This document shows, in pieces, positions 36,775-46,242 of a DNA stretch of 64,000 bases. This DNA is from Amycolatopsis balhimycina FH 1894 (GTDB lineage Bacteria; Actinomycetota; Actinomycetes; Mycobacteriales; Pseudonocardiaceae), in the NCBI RefSeq assembly GCF_000384295.1, contig NZ_KB913037.1, positions 2,962,649 to 3,026,648 of the forward strand, written 5' to 3'. Both the position numbers and the translations under genes were made by a program. The notes beneath the pieces are model-generated. The model was given only the letters and a program-made list of their open reading frames with translations, searched no databases and had not been told where the DNA came from. How positions within the stretch are numbered: position 1 is the stretch's first letter; each line of letters begins with the position of its first letter.

Positions 36775-38643
36775 ATGTCCGACGCGGAGCGGCATGCCGC
36801 ATGGCCAACGGTCATCGTGTCGATGCCGTTCATGGACGTCGACCGGCCGTCGATCCAGTTGGGACTACTCAAGGCGATCGGGGAAGTGCACGGCTTCCCG
36901 GTGCGCACGTTGTACGCAAACCTGGATCTCGCCGCCCAGATCGGTGCCGGCTACTACCATGTCCTCGCCGAGCACCGAGGCCGCCTCCTCGGCGACTGGC
37001 TGTTCTCCGTCGAAGCCTTCGGCGACTCCGCGCCCGATCACGACGCGCAGTTCACAGCGGAGTTCGCCGACGAGCTCACCTGCCTGGCCGGATCGCCCGA
37101 GGCGGCACGGAGTCAGCTCCTGCGCACCCGCGACCATGATGTACCCCTTTTTCTCGACAACCTCATGTCCGCTTTTCCGTGGCATGAAGTGCGAATAGTG
37201 GGTTTCAGTTCGACATTTCAACAGAACACTGCCTCGTTTGCCATGGCGCGCCGCATCAAGGCGCGATACCCGGATATTGTGACGGTATTCGGCGGGGCGA
37301 ATTTCGACGATGAGATGGGTCTCGAGTGGGTGCGGTCGGTCGAGTGCATCGACTTGGCTGTCATCGGCGAGGGCGACCGGGCGTTTCCCGGCCTGCTGTC
37401 CGCACTGGCGTCGGGATCCGACCCCGCCGACGTTCCCGGGGTCGCGCTCCGGGTCGGTGATCGAGTGGTCGCAACACCTCCGGCGCCGCCGCCGGCCAAC
37501 CTCGATGACCTGCCGGCACCGGACTACGACGAATACTTCGAACAGGCGGAAGGCCTGGGTCTGCTGCCCCGGTCCGGGCACCGCAACGTCTGGATTCCGT
37601 TCGAAAGTGCTCGGGGCTGCTGGTGGGGCGCCAAACACCACTGCACATTCTGTGGACTCAACGGGACGGCGATGCGGTTCCGTGCCAAGTCGCCGCAACG
37701 GGTGCTCGACGAGTTCGCGCGACAGGCCAGGCGCTATCGCAGCTTCCGCTTCCAGGCCGTCGACAACATCCTCGACCTGAGTTACCTGACGACGCTGTTT
37801 CCCACAATCGCCGAAAACGGCATGGACTACGAGATCTTTTACGAAGCCAAGGCCAACCTCACCAGAGCGCAGCTCGGACTCCTGGCGCGCGGCGGTGTGA
37901 CCGTCCTCCAGCCCGGCCTGGAGTCGCTCAGCTCCAACGTGCTACGCCTCATGGACAAGGGAGTGCGGGCGGCGCAGAACATCAACCTGCTCCGCTGGGC
38001 GCAGTACTACGGCATCCACGTGGCGTGGAACATCTTGTGGGGATTCCCGGGCGAGACCGCACGCGACTACGCCGAACAAGCTGCTGTCGTGCCCCATTTG
38101 ACCCACCTGCGTCCCCCGTCGAACGCGGACCGGATATGGTTGGAACGATTCAGCCCGCTGTACAGCCAACCGGACCGGTTCCGCCTGCGGCACCGGACAC
38201 CGGAAAGCAGCTACCGATATGTGTACCCGGAAACCGTCGACCTCGCACGAACCGCCTACTTCTTCGAGTACGAACTGGACGACGTTCTACCCGACAGTGC
38301 GTACGAAGGGCTGCGTCAGGCCGTCGCCAACTGGTCCCAAGCGTGGAAAGCAGCCGACCCACCAGTGCTCACCTACTGGTCGAGCCCCGGCTTTCTGCAG
38401 ATCTACGACAGCAGGCACAAGGGCCGCGAAGGAACCTACACTTTCCACGACACGCTCGCCGACATCTACCTCGCGTGCAGCGAACGCCCAACGACCGCGT
38501 CCGCTGTGCGTGACGCGCTCCAGCTGGACATGTCGGTTACAGCCGTCCACCAGGCGCTGGAGCAGTTCCACGAACGCGGACTCGTGTTCCTCGACGACAC
38601 CTTGGCTTTGGCTCTGGCATTGCCCGCGGTAGCCGGGCGATAG
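36775..38643 (+). CDS. B12-binding radical SAM RiPP maturase (rSAM_ocin_1-like)
   Basis: 622 residues, normal for the RiPP maturation radical SAM protein 1 group (TIGR03975-like). The N-terminal region (SMPFMDVDRPSIQLGLLKAI ... VGFSSTFQQN ... VFGGANFD) is the cobalamin-binding Rossmann domain. The radical SAM domain has CWWGAKHHCTFCG, i.e. C282-x7-C290-x2-C293 for the 4Fe-4S cluster, then GLESLSSNVLRLMDKG and ILWGFPGET. The C-terminal ~120 residues are a winged-helix-like region that may bind the leader. Expected to modify the adjacent peptide, possibly by C-methylation; chemistry unproven. Confidence 0.88.
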   Translation: MSDAERHAAWPTVIVSMPFMDVDRPSIQLGLLKAIGEVHGFPVRTLYANLDLAAQIGAGYYHVLAEHRGRLLGDWLFSVEAFGDSAPDHDAQFTAEFADELTCLAGSPEAARSQLLRTRDHDVPLFLDNLMSAFPWHEVRIVGFSSTFQQNTASFAMARRIKARYPDIVTVFGGANFDDEMGLEWVRSVECIDLAVIGEGDRAFPGLLSALASGSDPADVPGVALRVGDRVVATPPAPPPANLDDLPAPDYDEYFEQAEGLGLLPRSGHRNVWIPFESARGCWWGAKHHCTFCGLNGTAMRFRAKSPQRVLDEFARQARRYRSFRFQAVDNILDLSYLTTLFPTIAENGMDYEIFYEAKANLTRAQLGLLARGGVTVLQPGLESLSSNVLRLMDKGVRAAQNINLLRWAQYYGIHVAWNILWGFPGETARDYAEQAAVVPHLTHLRPPSNADRIWLERFSPLYSQPDRFRLRHRTPESSYRYVYPETVDLARTAYFFEYELDDVLPDSAYEGLRQAVANWSQAWKAADPPVLTYWSSPGFLQIYDSRHKGREGTYTFHDTLADIYLACSERPTTASAVRDALQLDMSVTAVHQALEQFHERGLVFLDDTLALALALPAVAGR

Positions 38644-38712
38644 AGGACCAAAGCGAACCGTCGCCCAGTGGCATCGGCACGAGCGTTCGAGTCGCGTCCG
38701 CAGTGAGGCGCG

Positions 38713-38855
38713 GTGACTACCCCGTCTCCCTCGAGCCCTCGCCCTGCCCCGCGCTCGAGACTCCGCGCGGACAATCTTGACAAGCTGCTGCGCTCGGGAA
38801 GCATCGATTACACAGACGAACACGCAACGTATCCGCGAATATCGGCTTTTGGTGG
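38713..38855 (+). pseudogene. N-terminal stub of the next gene in the RiPP operon
   Basis: GTG 38713 has GAGG four bases upstream and begins VTTPSPSSPRPAPRSRLRAD, continuing NLDKLLRSGSIDYTDEHA. After about 48 codons it runs into an antisense transposase fragment. Same strand, 69 bases after the radical SAM stop, so it may have been a third operon gene. Family not recognised. Confidence 0.4.
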
Positions 38856-38859
38856 GCTC

Positions 38860-39078
38860 TGCGATGTGCCGCGTCCGATTACCGCCGTCGGCCATGACCG
38901 GCCGGTCGGCGAGTGCCTCGGCGATACCGGAGTCGCGGTAGACGGTGCAGTCGTTGCAGCTGCCCGGCTGCGGGTCACCGGTGGCGATCACCAACCTGGT
39001 CCCGGCATCGATCGCGACCTGCGCGTTGGTGCAGTACCGGTAGTTCTTCGACGGGGTCGCCGGCCGATGATCCCGCGT
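38860..39078 (-). pseudogene. internal fragment of an IS5-type transposase
   Basis: Reading leftward: NYRYCTNAQVAIDAGTRLVI, ATGDPQPGSCNDCTVYRDSG and LADRPVMADGG. This is the central DDE region of an IS5-group transposase. Both ends are missing; it abuts IS copy B on the right. Confidence 0.75.
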
Positions 39079-39084
39079 GGGAAC

Positions 39085-40283
<1,199 letters not shown>

Positions 40284-40436
40284 GGCCGCGCCGCCGGTCA
40301 GCGGTATCTCCCACAACTGCTGGACAGATCTCGACTTTGCCGCGTTCGGCACCTCGACCGTCGCCAGCAGCCGGAGCCCGTCGCAGCTCAACGCCAAGCC
40401 GGCGACCCTTGGCGCGGTGAGCAGAGCCGACATCAA
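40284..40436 (-). pseudogene. S9 (prolyl-oligopeptidase-type) N-terminal fragment
   Basis: APRVAGLALSCDGLRLLATV and LWEIPLTGGA are the first beta-propeller blade of an acylaminoacyl-peptidase-like protein. The gene is cut by IS copy B on its 3' side; the true start is also unclear. Confidence 0.65.
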
Positions 40437-40522
40437 CTGAGGGAGCCTTTCCCGAATCTACAAGGGAACTGCAGGTTGCGCGGACGACCGTCGACGTGGT
40501 GCCCGGTGAGAGGCAACGGCTT

Positions 40523-40996
40523 CTACCGAACGTCGACCTGGGGGACGAGTGCGTCGCGTAGACGACGCGCGGCGGCGGCGAGAGTCGCGACGCCGTCTTC
40601 TCCGAGTGGCTCGACGAAATGCTTCTGCAAGCTCACGAGATGCACCTCGGTGGCCCGCTCCACGGCACGAAGACCCTCTTCGGTCAGTTCGGCGTAGGAC
40701 ACGCGTCGGTCGTCGGCGCACGGCGTGCGCCGCACCAGTCCGTCGGCGGCCAGGCGGTCGATCATGCGCGTCATGCCGCCCGTGGTGAGGGAGAGCTGCC
40801 GGCTGAGTTCGACCTGACGCAGCCGGCGTCCGGGAGACCGGCCGAGCCGGATCAACGCTTCGTAGCTGCTCAGCGACATGCCGACATCCCGGCGCAGCTC
40901 TTCGTCGAGCCGGCGCACGAGCGCGCTTTTCGCCTCGACGAAGAGCCCGATGGCAGTCAGGCGCTCGTCGTCCAGCAGCGGGTCGGAGGCAGGCAT
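40523..40996 (-). CDS. MarR-family transcriptional regulator
   Basis: 157-residue winged-helix regulator. The recognition region LSRQLSLTTGGMTRMIDRLA is followed by the beta-wing DDRRVSYAELTEEG, flanked by dimerisation helices. Divergent from the meta-cleavage operon, with a pair of inverted repeats in the shared promoter region. Probably represses the operon and is released by an aromatic ligand (family inference). Confidence 0.92.
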   Translation of the reverse strand: MPASDPLLDDERLTAIGLFVEAKSALVRRLDEELRRDVGMSLSSYEALIRLGRSPGRRLRQVELSRQLSLTTGGMTRMIDRLAADGLVRRTPCADDRRVSYAELTEEGLRAVERATEVHLVSLQKHFVEPLGEDGVATLAAAARRLRDALVPQVDVR

Positions 40997-41005
40997 GCCT
41001 CCACT

Positions 41006-41091
41006 ATTGCTGAACAGTCAGTAGTTGACAAGACAGGGATCAAGGCGGAGTCTTAGATCGCTGATGCGTCAGCTATCAACTGGTCAGCAAT
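41006..41091. promoter_or_regulatory. paired inverted operator sites between marR and the dioxygenase
   Basis: The 24-base segment 41006-41029 is repeated in inverted orientation at 41068-41091 with 19 of 24 matches. The best-conserved core is ATTGCTGAxCAGT. Each lies near one of the divergent promoters. Consistent with two MarR dimer sites. Confidence 0.6.
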
Positions 41092-41119
41092 CAACCTACG
41101 CGACCACCCGGAGACGACG

Positions 41120-42130
41120 ATGTCCGTTTCACCTCTCGTTCGCAATGAGATCGCCCACCTCGCCCACGCCGAGCTCTTCACGGCAGACCTCGGCGGGTCA
41201 CTCTGGTTCTTTCAGACCTTGCTCGGCATGCGGGAGACCGGTCGCCAGGGCGACTCGGTGTACCTCCGCTGCTATGAGGACCCCTACCACCACAGCCTCA
41301 AACTCACCGCCGCGGACCAGCCGGGGCTGGGCATGCTCGGCTGGCGGACCGCGTCACGGGACGCATTCGACCGACGGGCGGTGGCACTCGACAAGGCCGG
41401 CTTGGGTACCGGCCCCACCGACGGTGACCTCGGGGTCGGTCCGACCTTCGGCTTCACCTCACCGGACGGGCACCCGATGGAACTCGTCTGGGACGTGGAG
41501 AAGTACCGGGCACCGGAATCGCTGCGCTCGCCGATCCTGACCCGGCCTTCGAAGCGTCCCCTGCAAGGCATTCCGCCGCGGCGCCTGGACCACGTCAACC
41601 TGATGGCGTCCGACGTGACCGAGCAGAAAACGCTCTTCGAGCAGACCCTCGGTTTCGGCACCAGGGAGACGGTCGTGGACGGACCGGCCGAGATGGGCGC
41701 GTGGATGAGCGTCAACGCGCTGGGACACGAACTCGCCATCATGAAGGACGCGACCGGGAGCCGGGGACGGCTGCACCACCTCGCTTTCTGGTACGGCATC
41801 CCGCAGCACAACACCGACTTCGCCGAGATCTGCCGCGAGTACGGAGTCCGCATCGAAGCGGGTCCCGACGTGCACGGCGTCACCCAGGGCGCGTTCCTCT
41901 ACGTCTTCGAACCCGGGGGCAACCGCATCGAGCTCTTCGGCAACACCGGCATCCTCCAGTTCGAGCCGGACTACGAGACCCGCGTGTGGGATCTGAAGGA
42001 GTTCGCCACGGGCGCCGGGCTCGCGATCGGCGGCACGACCATGCCTCCGGAGTTCATGATCTACGGCACGCCGCCCACCGCCGAGCAGGCCGGAATGGTG
42101 ACCGGGCGAACCGTCGGCGCACTGACATGA
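41120..42130 (+). CDS. extradiol (catechol 2,3-) dioxygenase, VOC family
   Basis: Type I extradiol ring-cleavage dioxygenase of 336 residues with two VOC modules. Fe(II) ligands in the C-terminal module are visible as His in LDHVNLMASD, His in LHHLAFWYG and Glu in GGNRIELFGN. It opens a catechol meta to the hydroxyls, giving a semialdehyde. The stop overlaps the next start (ATGA), so the hydrolase is co-translated. Confidence 0.92.
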   Translation: MSVSPLVRNEIAHLAHAELFTADLGGSLWFFQTLLGMRETGRQGDSVYLRCYEDPYHHSLKLTAADQPGLGMLGWRTASRDAFDRRAVALDKAGLGTGPTDGDLGVGPTFGFTSPDGHPMELVWDVEKYRAPESLRSPILTRPSKRPLQGIPPRRLDHVNLMASDVTEQKTLFEQTLGFGTRETVVDGPAEMGAWMSVNALGHELAIMKDATGSRGRLHHLAFWYGIPQHNTDFAEICREYGVRIEAGPDVHGVTQGAFLYVFEPGGNRIELFGNTGILQFEPDYETRVWDLKEFATGAGLAIGGTTMPPEFMIYGTPPTAEQAGMVTGRTVGALT

Positions 42131-42996
42131 CCGGCCGGGCGACCATCGGTGCCGGCACCTCGGAGATCGGGCGGAGCATCTCGGCCGGCGGCATCAAGAC
42201 CTACTACCACGACATCGGCTCCGGCCCGCCGGTGCTGCTTCTGCACGGCTCCGGCCCCGGAGTGACCGCGCACGCCAACTGGCGCGCGGTGATTCCGTTG
42301 CTGGCGAAAAACTTCCGGGTCATCGCCCCGGACCTGCTCGGCTTCGGGAACACCACCGCGCCGGAGGGCGCCAGGTACGACCTGGACACGTGGACGACCC
42401 ACCTGACGGACTTCGCCGACGCACTCGGCTTGGCCGGAATGTCACTGGTGGGCAACAGTTTCGGCGGCGCCCTCGCGCTGAAGCTGGCCACTCGCCACCC
42501 GGAGCGGATCGACCGCCTCGTTCTCATGGGCAGCGTCGGGATCGACTTCCCGATCACGCCGGGACTGGAACGGGTCTGGGGATTCACCCCGTCGCTGAAG
42601 AACATGCGGGACCTGCTCGACTTGTTCGCCCACGACCGCACGCGTGTCACCGATGACCTCGCCGAACTCCGGCTCGCCGCGGCGACCCAGCCGGGAGTGC
42701 AGGACGCCTTCGCGGCCATGTTCCCGGCCCCTCGCCAGGCACGGCTCCAAGCCCTCGCCGTCGCCGAACAGAACATCGCCTCGCTGACCTGCCCCACCCT
42801 GATCCTGCACGGACGCGACGACCAGGTCATCCCGCTCGAGACGTCTCTGCGCCTCCATCACCTCATCAGGCCGTCACAGCTGCACGTGTTCGGCGAATGC
42901 GGTCATTGGGTGCAGATCGAGCGGCAGGACGAATTCGCCGCACTGGCCACCTCATTCCTCAAGGCCAACAGGACCCTGATTTCCCCTCTCGCATAG
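42127..42996 (+). CDS. meta-cleavage product hydrolase (alpha/beta hydrolase)
   Basis: 289 residues. Catalytic Ser in GNSFGG, Asp in HGRDDQVIP, His in CGHWVQIE; the oxyanion region is LLHGSGPGVTAHANW, a stretch typical of DmpD/BphD-type C-C hydrolases. It acts on the ring-fission product of the preceding dioxygenase. The start is fixed by the ATGA overlap at 42127. Confidence 0.92.
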   Translation: MTGRATIGAGTSEIGRSISAGGIKTYYHDIGSGPPVLLLHGSGPGVTAHANWRAVIPLLAKNFRVIAPDLLGFGNTTAPEGARYDLDTWTTHLTDFADALGLAGMSLVGNSFGGALALKLATRHPERIDRLVLMGSVGIDFPITPGLERVWGFTPSLKNMRDLLDLFAHDRTRVTDDLAELRLAAATQPGVQDAFAAMFPAPRQARLQALAVAEQNIASLTCPTLILHGRDDQVIPLETSLRLHHLIRPSQLHVFGECGHWVQIERQDEFAALATSFLKANRTLISPLA

Positions 42997-43025
42997 TTTA
43001 TCCGCCAAACGCACGAGGACAAAAG

Positions 43026-43877
43026 ATGAAACTCGGAATCGGACTCCCGAACCAGGTACGCGACGTTGATGCGAGCGTGATCCCGGAGTGGGCCAGTCGC
43101 GCGGAGCAGGCCGGCTTCGGGAGCGTGAGCACAGTTGGCAGGCTCGCGTACCCGGGCGTGATGGACACCGTGGCCCTGGCTGCCGCGGCCGGTGCCACCA
43201 AGAGGGTCGGCCTGTTCAGCAACATCATGCTGGCCCCGTCCTGGCCCGCCGCGCTTTTCGCGAAGGAGATCGCCGGCATCGACGGCGTGTCCGGCGGCCG
43301 GTTGACCCTCGGCGTCGGCGTCGGGCTACGACCCGATGACTTCGTGGTGGACGGTTTCGGCACCGGCGATCGCGGACGCCGGATGGACCGTGACCTTCAG
43401 ATCTACCGGTCGGTCTGGAACGGTGAGTCGTTCGGCGGCGGTCCGAACCCGGCAGTTCCTGCGGGTACGCGGCAGATTCCGCTCATCTTCGGTGCCGGCA
43501 ATGCGCGTGCTATGAGGCGGATGGCCGAACACGGCGAAGGCTATGTCGGCCCATCCGTCCCCGCGTCCATGGCGGGTATGTTGTTCGACAACGCGCGAGC
43601 CGCTTGGCGCGAAGCCGGACGTGACGGCGAGCCGCGTCTGATCGGTATCGCCTACTTCGCCCTCGGTGACGTCGACAAGGGCCGCGCGAACGTGGCGGAT
43701 TACTACGCCGGGTCCGGTGAGTTCCTCGATATCGTCGTGGGGGGAGTGTGCACGACGACGGAGGAGATCGCCGCGGCCGTCAAGGAGTACGAGGCTCTCG
43801 GCGCCGAAGAAGTCTTCTTGAACCCGACGAGCGACGACCTCGACGAGATCAGCCGCTTGGCGGACGTCGTCCTTTGA
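43026..43877 (+). CDS. LLM-class flavin-dependent oxidoreductase
   Basis: Luciferase-like TIM-barrel protein of 283 residues beginning MKLGIGLPNQVRDVDASVIP, with IAGIDGVSGGRLTLGVGVG and IPLIFGAGNARAMRRMAEHG. Uses FMNH2 or F420. GAGGA lies before ATG 43026, which is 29 bases after the hydrolase stop, making it the third gene of the operon. Possible role: hydroxylating or reducing the aromatic substrate ahead of ring cleavage (inference). Confidence 0.88.
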   Translation: MKLGIGLPNQVRDVDASVIPEWASRAEQAGFGSVSTVGRLAYPGVMDTVALAAAAGATKRVGLFSNIMLAPSWPAALFAKEIAGIDGVSGGRLTLGVGVGLRPDDFVVDGFGTGDRGRRMDRDLQIYRSVWNGESFGGGPNPAVPAGTRQIPLIFGAGNARAMRRMAEHGEGYVGPSVPASMAGMLFDNARAAWREAGRDGEPRLIGIAYFALGDVDKGRANVADYYAGSGEFLDIVVGGVCTTTEEIAAAVKEYEALGAEEVFLNPTSDDLDEISRLADVVL

Positions 43878-43978
43878 CTCCCTGATGGGGGATCGCCGGC
43901 CACGGTCCGGCGCCGGTACCGGTCACGTCGGGTCAGCTGTTGCTCGGTCATCACGAGAACCTCATTTCACGTTATGGG

Positions 43979-44021
43979 TTGACTCAGTACGACATGCCAA
44001 TGCTTAGTTATGGCCACTAAC
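43979..44021 (+). promoter_or_regulatory. candidate promoter/operator of the secreted NTF2-like gene
   Basis: TTGACT (43979-43984) is followed downstream by a near-palindrome, GTTATGGCCACTAAC (44007-44021), placed where a -10 or start site would lie. A repressor bound there would block transcription toward 44135. The -10 itself is not clear. Confidence 0.35.
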
Positions 44022-44134
44022 ATAGCGATAAACCATCACCGAGGTCGAGGAGCTAGCCGTCGCGCCGGCACGGTGCGCTACCCCGGTGTCCGGTCCCGTT
44101 CACCACTCCCTTTCACCACAGTGAGGAAACCACC

Positions 44135-44644
44135 ATGAAGATCTCCGCAGTGAAGCGCGTCCTGGCCGTTCTCGCCGCCGCCGTTGCCGGTGTCACCGCC
44201 CTGAGCGGCAGCGCGTCCGCCGACCACCGCCAACCCGGGCACGGGCGTCCCGGCATCGTGGCGGCCTGGGCGTCGGCGTGGAGCGGCACCGACCCGCAGG
44301 CGCTGGCGAAGCTGTTCACCGCCGACGCCACCTACACCGACTTCGGCGTCAACGTGGTCTCGACGGGCCGGGACGGGGTCGCCTCCTGGAAGCAGCGCAC
44401 CGACCTGTTGATCGCGAACGTGCACGTCACGGTCAAGGAGTCGTTCCGCGGCGGCGACCACATCGCGATCGAGACAGTCTACTCAGGACAGATCCACGGC
44501 GCGCCGGCACCGTTCGCGGTGCCCGCCACGACGATCCTCGAACTGCGGCAGGGCCTGATCGTCAGCGACCGGGACTACTACAGCCTCGCCACCCTGCTGG
44601 CCCAGTCCGGCCTGCCCGCCACCTGGACCCCGCCGACCGCCTGA
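44135..44644 (+). CDS. secreted SnoaL/NTF2-like protein
   Basis: 169 residues with a Sec signal ending SGSASADH. The mature part has the NTF2 cone-fold pattern: WASAWSGTDPQALAKLFTAD, ATYTDFGV, VTVKESFRGGDHIAIE. GAGGAA lies eight bases before ATG 44135. An extracellular member of this fold may bind or isomerise a small molecule; substrate unknown. Confidence 0.75.
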   Translation: MKISAVKRVLAVLAAAVAGVTALSGSASADHRQPGHGRPGIVAAWASAWSGTDPQALAKLFTADATYTDFGVNVVSTGRDGVASWKQRTDLLIANVHVTVKESFRGGDHIAIETVYSGQIHGAPAPFAVPATTILELRQGLIVSDRDYYSLATLLAQSGLPATWTPPTA

Positions 44645-44789
44645 CCGGGTGCGGCAGCGGCGGCGGGATGCCCTGCCCTGGGATCGCCGACCATTGGCCG
44701 TGCGGGAGGCTGGGATGTGCGCGTTCGTGCTGGTCGCGGAGGACGACGTCAAGCAGGCCGAGCTGCGGCGCCGGTACCTGCGCCGGGGT

Positions 44790-44932
44790 CCACGGAAGTC
44801 GACAGCGTAGCCGCCGCGGCGCAGCGCGGGAGCGGCTTCCACGACCGTGGTCTCCCAGCCGGCGCACCCGAGCCAGTAAGCGAGGGCGGGCCCCGCCACG
44901 CTGCCACCCGATATCAGTATTCGTTTCGACAC
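44790..44932 (-). pseudogene. FAD-dependent monooxygenase, N-terminal stub
   Basis: GTG 44932 reads VSKRILISGGSVAGPALAYW, the Rossmann dinucleotide-binding motif, then VVEAAPALRRGGYAVDF. After ~50 residues the frame decays. Divergent from the MmyB-type regulator, which may once have controlled it. Confidence 0.65.
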
Positions 44933-45013
44933 CCGCCGAGCATGGCAGCGTCGTGAAAGCTCATCCACGGTCTGCCGATCCGAGGCTACGGCGCCCGCCG
45001 CTACCTTGGGGGC

Positions 45014-45916
45014 GTGACGCCGCAACCACGGAAGTCCCGCACACCGCGTCGAGCCCTGTCCCCGAGCGTGCGGATGGACCGTGCGGCGCTCGGTGACTTC
45101 CTGCGTCGGCGCCGGGAAGCCCTGACCCCGGCGGACCTCGGCCTGCCACCCGGCACCCGGCGCCGCACCCCGGAGCTGCGCCGGGAGGAAGTGGCCATGC
45201 TGACGGCGATGTCGGCCAACTACTACGAGCGGCTCGAGCAGGCCCGCGGCCCTCAGCCGTCCGTGTCGGTGCTCGGAGCTCTCGCTCGCACGTTGCGCCT
45301 GACCAGCGACGAAACCGGGTACCTGTACACGCTGGCCGGGCATGCCCCGCCGCCGCGGCCGCCCGCCCCGCACTCGGCGACGGATCCCAGCCTGCTCACC
45401 GCGCTCGGCTCGCTCGGGCCCACCACGATCGGCCTGATCACCGACGACCTCGGCGCCGTGCTGGCCCAGAACGCTCTCAGTGCCGAGGTCTACGCCCCGT
45501 TCGCCGGCCGGACCGGCATCGACCGGAACATCATCTGGCGATGGTTCGCCGATCGGGCCTGGCGCGACTCCATCGCCCGGCCCGAGGAACAGGAACAGAC
45601 CAGCCGGGCCTACGTGGCGGACCTGCGCTTGGCCGTCGGCCTGCGGGCCGGAGACCACGATTCGGTCCGGTTTGTTCGCCGACTCCGGGCTGGCAGCGCC
45701 TCCTTCACCGAACTGTGGGAACGCCACCAGGCCGGCCTGCTGAAGCCAGGCCCCAAGCTGGTCCTGCATCCGCGCGCGAAGCTCGAACTGAGCTGCGCCG
45801 TACTCCCCGGCCGGGCGCAAGGGCAGCGGCTGGTGCTGTTCCGGGCCGACCCCGGCAGCCCGGCAGACCGAATCCTGGCCACACTGCATCCGACGAAATC
45901 GCCTTCCGTCGAGTAG
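45014..45916 (+). CDS. XRE-family regulator with MmyB-like ligand domain
   Basis: 300 residues. The N-terminal HTH (ELRREEVAMLTAMSANYYERLE) leads into the MmyB-type PAS-like domain (TIGLITDDLGAVLAQNALSA ... RAYVADLRLAVGLRAGDHDS). This family usually represses a divergently encoded oxidoreductase; here that neighbour is only a stub. GTG start at 45014. Confidence 0.9.
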   Translation: MTPQPRKSRTPRRALSPSVRMDRAALGDFLRRRREALTPADLGLPPGTRRRTPELRREEVAMLTAMSANYYERLEQARGPQPSVSVLGALARTLRLTSDETGYLYTLAGHAPPPRPPAPHSATDPSLLTALGSLGPTTIGLITDDLGAVLAQNALSAEVYAPFAGRTGIDRNIIWRWFADRAWRDSIARPEEQEQTSRAYVADLRLAVGLRAGDHDSVRFVRRLRAGSASFTELWERHQAGLLKPGPKLVLHPRAKLELSCAVLPGRAQGQRLVLFRADPGSPADRILATLHPTKSPSVE

Positions 45917-45999
45917 CGGCTCCACGCCGTGGCACGGCGCCACCTCCGCAATCCGCGAAAAGCTGTTTTGCCCGGCTGCGACGACGATCCGCACCTGAG

Positions 46000-46154
46000 T
46001 CGTGGTCACCGGGGCCGGGAACGTACAGGATGCCTTCCCGTGCCGCGCGGTCGTCGGCCCGCTTGCGGCCTGGCTAGCGGAAACGCCGTGGATGCACCGG
46101 AAGTAGCGGCTCCAGCCGCTCCCACAGCTGGTCGGTCAGAACCTCCTCACGCAT
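46000..46154 (-). pseudogene. IS5-type transposase N-terminal fragment with nonsense codon
   Basis: ATG 46154 reads REEVLTDQLWERLEPLLPV, HPRRFR, then TAG, then PGRKRADDRAAREGILYV in the same frame, where the parent has Tyr in place of the stop. Only ~50 residues remain. The rest of 45917-46242 shows no gene. Confidence 0.65.
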
Positions 46155-46242
46155 ACCAAGATTTTGGAAAGTCCTGCAGTCCCAGCAAAGCCGACACGCC
46201 GACTCATTCTGAACTGACCTTTAAGTCTGTGCTCGGCAGGAA

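Noticed and set aside
44483..46009. A single 508-codon minus-strand gene spanning the MmyB-type regulator
   Set aside because: Only its part near 44932 resembles a protein (FAD-binding stub); the remainder is antisense to the clear XRE/MmyB gene.
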